In this document: positions 1-4,651 of the stretch, piece by piece | Layout of the letters: every line of letters begins with the position of its first letter | How positions within the stretch are numbered: the first letter of the stretch is position 1 | From: Nitrospinota bacterium | GTDB taxonomy: Bacteria; Nitrospinota; Nitrospinia; UBA9942 | DNA: 9,267 nt | Assembly (NCBI GenBank): GCA_016200365.1 | Contig: JACQEW010000358.1 | Span: 1-9,267, forward strand | Reading direction: 5' to 3' | Notes under the pieces: generated by a model | The model's database searches: none | Seen by the model: only the letters and a program-made list of their open reading frames with translations | What the model was told of the DNA's origin: nothing | Translations under genes and position numbers: made by a program

Positions 1-8
1 ACGAGGGG

Positions 9-59
9 GACAGATGAAATGAACGAAAATTCAGGGAATCTGTCTCTACTCTACTGTCC
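9..59. repeat. Short inverted repeat at window edge, REP-like
   Basis: GACAGAT at 9-15 is the reverse complement of ATCTGTC at 38-44, and GGACAG at 8-13 can alternatively pair with CTGTCC at 54-59. The GGGGACAG motif recurs beside the hairpin at 3398-3418. Such GGGGACAG-type hairpins resemble REP-like intergenic repeats, but the copy is cut by the window edge, so this is a tentative assignment. The rest of 60-123 is a pyrimidine-rich stretch with imperfect TTTCTCCAT repeats and no gene. Confidence 0.35.
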
Positions 60-123
60 AATATTTTCTTTTTTCTCCATTTCCCCTATTTCTCCATTCT
101 CCTTAATCTTTTTCTTTTGTTCT

Positions 124-1035
124 TTAGAATATCCTCTTCCCAAAGGCTGACAGGATAAGCTCTACGCCAAGCTCGGCAGTAGCATTTTTATAATCGAGGA
201 TGGGGTTTATCTCGACCATATCCATCGAGCAGAGCATGCCGGAATCCGCAATCTTTTCCATTGAAAGATGAGCCTCCCTGTAGCTTAAGCCCCCCTTTAC
301 AGCCGTCCCCACCCCGCCGGCTATTGACGGGTCGCACACATCCATATCAAAAGAGAGATGGATGTAATCGGTATTTTGTGCAATCGAACCGACAGCCTCC
401 TCGATGACACAGGATACTCCCTTTTCATCAATCTCCTTCATTGTATAAACCTTAATCCCCGAATCTGCAACAAGCCCCTTTTCCCTCTCATCGAGATTTC
501 TCACGCCTATAAGAACTGCATTATTGCTCTCAACCTTTGGAGAAAATCCTCCTATTCCGGTCAATGCCTTTGCACCCAGCCCAAGCGATACAGCCAAAGG
601 CATACCGTGGATATTGCCGCTGTTCGTAGATTCAGCCGTATTCATATCGCCGTGGGCATCGAGCCATATCAAACCCATCCTCTTGCCCCTCTCTCTTAAA
701 AACTTACTCACACCTGCAATACTCCCTATCGCCAAACTGTGGTCGCCTCCTATTGTAAGGGGAACAGCCCCGTCCTTTAATACATCGCAGACCATATCGC
801 TCAATTTTATACAGACCTCTCTAATCTGGGGTAAATATCTGGCATTTTTATCTTCTAAATTGCACAGCTCGGGAATTGGCGACGGTATATCGCCGAGGTC
901 GTCTACAGAAAACCCAAGCTTTCTTAAATTTTCTGCAACACCTGCAATCCTTATGGCGCTCGGTCCCATATCAACACCTCTCCTGCCAAAACCGAGGTCA
1001 AGCGGAACACCGATGATTTTTATTTTCTTGTTCAT
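124..1035 (-). CDS. rocF: Arginase
   Basis: A 303-residue ureohydrolase predicted to hydrolyse L-arginine to ornithine and urea in the cytoplasm. The binuclear manganese site is complete: GGDHS with His99, DAHGD with Asp126, His128 and Asp130, and SFDMDVCDP with Asp230 and Asp232. HGMP follows at 143-146 and VEINP at 274-278. The sequence GVGTAVKGGLSYREAH after the last aspartates and the ending TAELGVELILSAFG favour arginase over agmatinase or formiminoglutamase. The start was set at MNKKIKIIGV because the family begins with this strand; the 15 codons upstream are read from repeat A and do not look like protein. No Shine-Dalgarno is visible, since the leader is the repeat itself. It is the last gene of the minus-strand series and is separated from yjbQ by repeat A, so it may have its own promoter. 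The substrate is inferred from family motifs. Confidence 0.9.
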   Translation of the reverse strand: MNKKIKIIGVPLDLGFGRRGVDMGPSAIRIAGVAENLRKLGFSVDDLGDIPSPIPELCNLEDKNARYLPQIREVCIKLSDMVCDVLKDGAVPLTIGGDHSLAIGSIAGVSKFLRERGKRMGLIWLDAHGDMNTAESTNSGNIHGMPLAVSLGLGAKALTGIGGFSPKVESNNAVLIGVRNLDEREKGLVADSGIKVYTMKEIDEKGVSCVIEEAVGSIAQNTDYIHLSFDMDVCDPSIAGGVGTAVKGGLSYREAHLSMEKIADSGMLCSMDMVEINPILDYKNATAELGVELILSAFGKRIF

Positions 1036-1045
1036 ATAAATTATA

Positions 1046-1135
1046 AACGCAAAGACGCCAAGATTAAAACAAAGACGCAAAGTCTATTTGCATTTTTTCT
1101 TTGCGACTTTCTTCTCTTCTTTGCGTCTTTGCGTT
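1046..1135. repeat. Nested inverted repeat A (CGCAAAG type)
   Basis: The outer arms AACGCAAAGACGCCAAG (1046-1062) and its near complement ending GCGTCTTTGCGTT (to 1135) pair with one mismatch. Inside, AAAGACGCAAAG (1071-1082) pairs with CTTTGCGACTTT (1099-1110) with one mismatch. The element fills nearly the whole gap between yjbQ and arginase. It resembles repeats B and C in plan but not in exact sequence. Confidence 0.85.
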
Positions 1136-1153
1136 AAAAATCAGGTTTTTGTT
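1134..1153. repeat. Tail sequence shared with repeat B
   Basis: TTAAAAATCAGGTTTTTGTT here matches 7816-7834 except for one extra A. In both places it links a CGCAAAG or CACAGAG arm to the 3' end of a gene: yjbQ here and cinA there. It may be a fixed end of the repeat class. Confidence 0.6.
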
Positions 1154-1569
1154 TATTCTCCTATAATCTTCACCAACACCCTTTTCTTCCTCCTGCCGTC
1201 AAATTCTCCATAAAAAATCTGCTCCCATGGACCGAAGTCCAGCCTTCCATTCGTAACGGCAACTACAACCTCTCTTCCCATCACCTGACGCTTGAGATGG
1301 GCATCTGCGTTGTCTTCGCCGTTATTATGATGATACTGTGATACAGGCTCATGGGGTGCGAGCCTTTCAAGCCAGACATCAAAATCATGGTGAAGTCCCG
1401 ATTCGTTATCATTTATAAAGACGGATGCGGTTATGTGCATGGCGTTTACAAGCACAAACCCCTCTTTAATGCCGCTGTCTCTAAGGCATTCTTCGACCTG
1501 ATGAGTGATATTTATAAACGCCCTGCGAGTTGGGGCATTAAACCATAGCTCTTTGCGAAAACTTTTCAT
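1153..1569 (-). CDS. yjbQ: YjbQ/UPF0047 family protein, secondary thiamine-phosphate synthase type
   Basis: A complete 138-residue member of the YjbQ/UPF0047 family, whose usual length is about 130-140. The family signature is intact: HITASVFINDNESGLHHD (45-62), YHHN (79-82), DNADAHLKRQVMG (86-98) and FGPWEQIFYGEFDGRRKK (112-129). The histidines and acidic residues in these blocks are the conserved pocket. E. coli YjbQ has weak thiamine-phosphate synthase activity and can replace ThiE, but the physiological role of the family is not settled, so the name is a family label. The start MKSFRKELW matches the family N-terminus. An AGGA lies about 15 nt upstream, which is far for a Shine-Dalgarno, and the leader abuts the outer arm of core element copy 1. 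No thiamine gene is nearby. Confidence 0.9.
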   Translation of the reverse strand: MKSFRKELWFNAPTRRAFINITHQVEECLRDSGIKEGFVLVNAMHITASVFINDNESGLHHDFDVWLERLAPHEPVSQYHHNNGEDNADAHLKRQVMGREVVVAVTNGRLDFGPWEQIFYGEFDGRRKKRVLVKIIGE

Positions 1570-1588
1570 AAATTTCTATTTAGTTCCT

Positions 1589-1699
1589 GGTAAAAAATGA
1601 CTTTTTTGAACGACTTTTTAGTTTTTCTTTTGTTCCTTTAAAATCTAAAAAAGGACAAAAGAAAAAATAACGGAAGTGAGAAAAATGTCATTTTTTACC
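1589..1699 (-). repeat. Core hairpin element, copy 1 (locus-specific arms)
   Basis: The arms at 1589-1607 and 1681-1699 begin with GGTAAAAAATGAC and its exact complement and pair over 18 of 19 positions. They enclose a 73-nt core (1608-1680) that is identical to the core of copy 3. The core contains an inner stem, TTTTTCTTTTGTTCC against GGACAAAAGAAAAA, separated from the arms by an unequal internal loop (GAACGACTTTTTAG against ATAACGGAAGTGAG). It lies between the prepilin peptidase stop and yjbQ. There is no coding potential and no known family was recognised. Confidence 0.9.
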
Positions 1700-1708
1700 G
1701 CACACTCT

Positions 1709-2494
1709 TTAGCCAAATGTCAGCGTAAGCCAAAGGTATATTAAATCCCTTCCAAAGAATATGGAAATAATAGCGCCGAGGGAGAGAAAGGGTCCAAAAG
1801 GAATCATATCCTTCCGTCCTTTTTTTTTCAAAACCATTAGGGTAATGCCGACAATAGAGCCTATAAACGAGCCTAAGAATATGGTAAGGAGTGTCGTCTT
1901 CCATCCGAGGAATGAGCCTATCATAGCTATAAGTTTTATATCACCGCCCCCCATGCCTCCACGGCTTAATACTGCAGCCACATAAAATAATCCTCCGCCT
2001 ATGAGAAGTCCTTTTATGGAATTCAGCGCTGTTATATGGGGCATTGTAAAACTTACAGTTAATCCGATAAGTATTCCGGGGATGGTAATAACATCGGGTA
2101 TTATCTTATGCTCAAGGTCAATAAATGCGATTATTATTAACGAGGTGCAAAGTATGGCATAGACAGGAAAAAGGCTTGTCCCGTTATGTATTAGAACGGG
2201 AAAGGATATATGAAATTTAAGGTATAGGAGCAAATAGGTTAATCCTGTTATTATTTCTACAATGGGATACTGCCATGATATGGGCGACCGGCAAAAACGG
2301 CATTTACCCCTGAGCATGATGAAGCTTATTATCGGAATGTTATCGAGCGGGCTTATGCTTTTACCGCAGGCAGGACATCGCGATGAGGGGGTTACAATAG
2401 AAACTTTCCTTGGAAGACGATAGATACAGACATTGGAGAAACTGCCTATTGCCGTTCCAAAGAGAAATATGAAGATGGGAAGAAGAATATCCAT
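1709..2494 (-). CDS. pilD: Type IV prepilin peptidase / N-methyltransferase
   Basis: A 261-residue polytopic inner-membrane aspartyl protease that cleaves the leader of type IV prepilins or type II secretion pseudopilins and N-methylates the new end. The N-terminal A24_N part has GSFSNVCIYRLPR (17-29) and two cysteine pairs, C40-C43 and C65-C68, as in zinc-binding full-length PilD/GspO enzymes. The catalytic aspartates are in FIDLEHKIIPD (Asp126) and the GGGD motif (Asp185). Hydrophobic helices fill the remainder, including about 1-20, 82-95, 110-126, 135-150 and 160-178. The start ATG is the last base of the TTGTAAA array plus TG, so there is no Shine-Dalgarno and translation may depend on coupling to recX, which stops 22 nt upstream. 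No pilin or secretion gene is in the window, so the system it serves is unknown. The symbol could equally be gspO. Confidence 0.93.
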   Translation of the reverse strand: MDILLPIFIFLFGTAIGSFSNVCIYRLPRKVSIVTPSSRCPACGKSISPLDNIPIISFIMLRGKCRFCRSPISWQYPIVEIITGLTYLLLYLKFHISFPVLIHNGTSLFPVYAILCTSLIIIAFIDLEHKIIPDVITIPGILIGLTVSFTMPHITALNSIKGLLIGGGLFYVAAVLSRGGMGGGDIKLIAMIGSFLGWKTTLLTIFLGSFIGSIVGITLMVLKKKGRKDMIPFGPFLSLGAIISIFFGRDLIYLWLTLTFG

Positions 2495-2528
2495 TTACAA
2501 TTTACAATTTACAATTTACAATTTACAA
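2494..2528 (-). repeat. Five tandem copies of TTGTAAA joining recX and pilD
   Basis: On the minus strand the heptamer TTGTAAA is repeated five times without error. It encodes the last codons of recX (TGT AAA TTG TAA), provides the recX stop in its second unit, and supplies the A of the pilD start codon in its last unit. It therefore makes up the entire recX-pilD junction. A 7-nt unit can gain or lose copies by slippage, which would alter only the spacing between the stop and the next start. Confidence 0.95.
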
Positions 2529-3007
2529 CCCCTGACTGATTCTATCAGGGGTCGTAAATCTAAAATATTTTCTATTACCCTCTCAATAGTATCGTAAGAG
2601 AATCCTTTTCTCTGTAGATAGCCGGAAAGCTTCCTCTTGTCTTTCAAAGAAACCATTTTTTTCTCTGCCATCTTAACGGCTATCTCGTATTCATCAAATC
2701 CATCTCCATATATTTCACCGAGAGATTCTTCTATCAAATCGGAAGAAATTCCTTTTTTTCTTAATTCATATTCCAAAGATGCCCGTCCAAGAGGACGATT
2801 CTCCATCCTGTATCTAATCCAGTTAAGGGTAAATTCCCTGTCATTTATATATTTATTATCTTCAAGAAAATCAATGGTCTTTTTGATTATCTCCTGGGAA
2901 AATTTCTTTTCTCTTAATTTTTTCTCGGTCTCCTTTCTGCTCCTCGGTCTGTAGGAGAGGAAACGATAGGCAGCCGCCTTCGCTTTTTCAAACTCATTTT
3001 TATCCAT
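2516..3007 (-). CDS. recX: Regulatory protein RecX
   Basis: A 163-residue RecX, the cytoplasmic modulator that binds along RecA filaments and inhibits or reshapes them. It shows the usual repeated three-helix units: AAAYRFLSYRPRSRKETEKK with KKFSQEIIKKTIDFLEDNKYIND (about 10-57), then RPLGRASLEYELRKKGIS (71-88) and a third, weaker unit ending KGFSYDTIERVIENI (134-148). Its place two genes downstream of recA supports the call. The start at MDKNEFEKA follows GCGGGG, whose G run lies in the stem of the strong hairpin at 3017-3043, so the ribosome site may be occluded. The final residues CKL are encoded by the TTGTAAA array, meaning the native C-terminus was rewritten by the repeat. An internal 7-bp hairpin, CCCCTGA/TCAGGGG (2529-2551), sits just before the stop. 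Confidence 0.9.
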   Translation of the reverse strand: MDKNEFEKAKAAAYRFLSYRPRSRKETEKKLREKKFSQEIIKKTIDFLEDNKYINDREFTLNWIRYRMENRPLGRASLEYELRKKGISSDLIEESLGEIYGDGFDEYEIAVKMAEKKMVSLKDKRKLSGYLQRKGFSYDTIERVIENILDLRPLIESVRGCKL

Positions 3008-3016
3008 GCGAAAATA

Positions 3017-3043
3017 CCCCGCACATAAAACTTATGTGCGGGG
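3017..3043 (-). terminator. Strong hairpin between coiled-coil gene and recX, probable attenuating terminator
   Basis: A perfect 12-bp stem (CCCCGCACATAA with TTATGTGCGGGG) has a 3-nt loop. On the minus strand it starts directly after the stop codon of the coiled-coil gene and is followed by TATTTT, so it fits a rho-independent terminator, possibly two-directional since the other side is TTATTTT. The recX ATG lies 9 nt beyond. It could limit recX both by termination and by hiding its GGGG ribosome site. In E. coli a terminator between recA and recX likewise keeps RecX low. Confidence 0.8.
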
Positions 3044-3379
3044 TTATTTTATCAATCCTCTTATTATTTCTGCTGCTACCGGGTTCATGAGGGTCAGGGC
3101 TATTATCATAAGTATGATCATGAAGTTAAACTTCTGGTTTAGGCTTTCTATCTTACCCTCAAGCTCTGTTTTCAGAAGCGACAAATCGTCCTTTAAATCG
3201 TCCTTTGTTGCAAACTTCTTTTCCATATCTTCGAGAAGCTCAGCTTTCGTAGTCTTCCATTTTATCTCGGTTACATCATTAATCGTTGTCTCTATGGATT
3301 TTATTACTTTCCTCGCATCCTCTTTGCCAATAATTTTTTCAAAGGCTTCGTAGACTTCTATCGGCAGTGTTGCATACAT
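3044..3379 (-). CDS. Small coiled-coil protein with C-terminal membrane anchor, DUF1640-like
   Basis: A 111-residue protein of no certain function. Residues 1-45 are predicted helical (YEAFEKIIGKEDARKVIKSI). Residues 45-84 form a charged heptad-like coiled coil with ATKDDLKDDLSLLKTELEGK. Residues about 86-104 (FMIILMIIALTLMNPVAA) form a single membrane segment with a short tail. This plan matches the widespread bacterial DUF1640-like/CCDC90-type small proteins, which have no established role. The start is secure: AAGGAGGTGA lies 7 nt before the ATG and is the best ribosome site in the window. It sits 46 nt after recA and directly before the recX hairpin, so it is probably co-transcribed with recA. 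A link to RecA is positional inference only. Confidence 0.8.
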   Translation of the reverse strand: MYATLPIEVYEAFEKIIGKEDARKVIKSIETTINDVTEIKWKTTKAELLEDMEKKFATKDDLKDDLSLLKTELEGKIESLNQKFNFMIILMIIALTLMNPVAAEIIRGLIK

Positions 3380-3386
3380 TTTTTAT

Positions 3387-3396
3387 TCACCTCCTT
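3387..3396 (-). promoter_or_regulatory. Strong ribosome binding site for the coiled-coil gene
   Basis: AAGGAGGTGA on the minus strand, 7 nt before the ATG at 3379, is nearly a full anti-16S match. It contrasts with most other genes here, whose leaders are repeats and lack a clear site. Confidence 0.85.
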
Positions 3397-3397
3397 T

Positions 3398-3418
3398 CCC
3401 CGATTACGACATTCGGGG
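3398..3418 (-). repeat. Short hairpin between recA and the coiled-coil gene
   Basis: CCCCGA (3398-3403) pairs with TCGGGG (3413-3418) around a 9-nt loop. It is flanked by GGGACAGGTA on one side and by the ribosome site of the next gene on the other. There is no U run after it on the minus strand, so it is not a standard terminator. The CGGGGACAG edge resembles the repeat at the left end of the window. Confidence 0.5.
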
Positions 3419-3425
3419 ACAGGTA

Positions 3426-4502
3426 TTACTCTGCTGGCACAGCAGGCTTTTTTTCCCCAATCCCCATCATCTCCCTCAATTTTTTCTCTATCTCTGCGGC
3501 TGCACCTGAATTCTCTTTCAGAAACTTTCTCGCATTCTCCCTCCCCTGCCCTATCCTCTCTCCGTTATAGGAATACCATGCACCGCTCTTTTCTATCAAT
3601 TTATGCCTCTCTCCCATGTCTAACAAATCCCCTTCCCTGGATATTCCCTCGCCGTATATGATGTCAAATTCCGCTTCTTTGAATGGAGGGGCAACTTTGT
3701 TTTTTACGACCCTCACCTTTGTCCTTGTTCCAATCACATCAGCCCCTTCTTTTATGGAGTCCTTTTTTCTTATATCGAGCCGCAAAGATGCGTAGAATTT
3801 CAGGGCATTGCCGCCTGTTGTAGTCTCGGGGTTTCCGAACATAATCCCTATCTTCTGCCGTATCTGGTTAATGAATATAACGCTCGTCTTGGACTTGCTT
3901 ATGGCTGCCGTTAATTTGCGGAGAGCCTGCGACATGAGCCTTGCCTGAAGACCCATCTGTGCATCCCCCATCTCGCCGTCAATCTCTGCCTTCGGGGTAA
4001 GGGCTGCAACCGAATCAATGACTATCACATCAACTGCATTGCTCCTGACTAAATGCTCGACTATTTCAAGAGCCTGCTCTCCCGTGTCCGGCTGGGAGAT
4101 TAGAAGCTCATCAATATTTACTCCAAGTTTTCCTGCATACACAGAATCCATGGCATGCTCCGCATCCACAAAGGCAGCCACGCCATTTTGTCTCTGCGAT
4201 TGTGCAATTACATGGAGTGCAAGGGTGGTCTTGCCTGACGATTCCGGTCCGAAAATCTCTACAACCCTTCCCCTTGGAATCCCTCCGACACCGAGGGCTG
4301 CATCGAGGGATATGGAGCCTGTAGGTATAACAGGTATATCGTCCGCTACCTCTCTATCCCCCATCCGCATTATAGATCCCTTTCCATACTGTTTTTCAAT
4401 CTGGGAGAGAGCCAGTTCCAGCGCCTTTCTCCTCTCGCCCTTTACATCCTTTGCATCCTGAGCCTGCCGAGCCGATTCCTTTGTCTCCTTTACAACTGCC
4501 AT
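3426..4502 (-). CDS. recA: Recombinase RecA
   Basis: A 358-residue RecA, the ATP-dependent strand-exchange protein and SOS co-protease. Visible motifs are Walker A GPESSGKT (85-92), the catalytic glutamate in FVDAEHAMD (Glu115), Walker B VIVIDSVAAL (159-168), loop 1 EIDGEMGDAQMG (173-184) and loop 2 with INQIRQKIGIMFGNPETTTGG (211-231). The start MAVVKETKE is chosen because GGAGG lies 8 nt upstream. An in-frame ATG at 4529, nine codons earlier, has AAAGG 8 nt upstream inside the repeat arm and is a weaker alternative. Compared with E. coli RecA, the N-terminus before QIEKQYGKG is about 17 charged residues longer. The C-terminus ends KKPAVPAE and lacks the long acidic tail. No LexA-type operator was seen in the leader, which is almost wholly core element copy 2. 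Confidence 0.98.
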   Translation of the reverse strand: MAVVKETKESARQAQDAKDVKGERRKALELALSQIEKQYGKGSIMRMGDREVADDIPVIPTGSISLDAALGVGGIPRGRVVEIFGPESSGKTTLALHVIAQSQRQNGVAAFVDAEHAMDSVYAGKLGVNIDELLISQPDTGEQALEIVEHLVRSNAVDVIVIDSVAALTPKAEIDGEMGDAQMGLQARLMSQALRKLTAAISKSKTSVIFINQIRQKIGIMFGNPETTTGGNALKFYASLRLDIRKKDSIKEGADVIGTRTKVRVVKNKVAPPFKEAEFDIIYGEGISREGDLLDMGERHKLIEKSGAWYSYNGERIGQGRENARKFLKENSGAAAEIEKKLREMMGIGEKKPAVPAE

Positions 4503-4528
4503 TTTTAGTTCCTCCATATAATAGTTCA

Positions 4529-4634
4529 TACCGCAAACCTTTTTTTGAGCGACTTTTTATTTTTTCTTTTGTTCCTCTATAATCTAAAGAGAGCAAAAGG
4601 AAAAATAACGGAAGCGAAAAAAAGGTTTGCGGTA
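4529..4634 (-). repeat. Core hairpin element, copy 2, in the recA leader
   Basis: The outer arms (4529-4546 and 4617-4634, beginning TACCGCAAACC) are perfect 18-bp complements, but share no sequence with the arms of copy 1. The 70-nt core diverges from copies 1 and 3 at several positions. One pair of changes is compensatory: CCTTT with AAAGG in copies 1 and 3 becomes CCTCT with AGAG here, keeping the inner stem. It fills the gap between the kinase stop and recA, so the recA transcript from any upstream promoter would carry this fold. Confidence 0.9.
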
Positions 4635-4651
4635 AACTCGTTTTTAATAAA

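Noticed and set aside
524..1039. Plus-strand open frame of 171 codons opposite arginase
   Set aside because: Arginase has all metal-binding motifs on the minus strand; the antisense product shows no family features.
1046..1135. CRISPR array, considered for the repeated CGCAAAG units
   Set aside because: The units are short, arranged as inverted rather than regularly spaced direct repeats, and there are no unique spacers or cas genes.
1589..1699. Core element read as a plain rho-independent terminator
   Set aside because: The structure is too long, has a conserved unpaired internal loop, and lacks a stem-then-U-run end on the transcribed strand, although a terminator role for the whole fold is not excluded.
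4018..4461. Plus-strand open frame of 147 codons opposite recA
   Set aside because: It overlaps the Walker A and B region of recA in antisense and has no recognisable domain.
4396..4596. Minus-strand frame overlapping the recA start and core element copy 2
   Set aside because: It is read out of frame through recA codons and the hairpin element, with a low-complexity Lys/Gly-rich product.
4503..4651. LexA/SOS operator upstream of recA
   Set aside because: No CTGT-N8-ACAG or GAAC-N4-GTTC type site was found; the gap is filled by the hairpin element.
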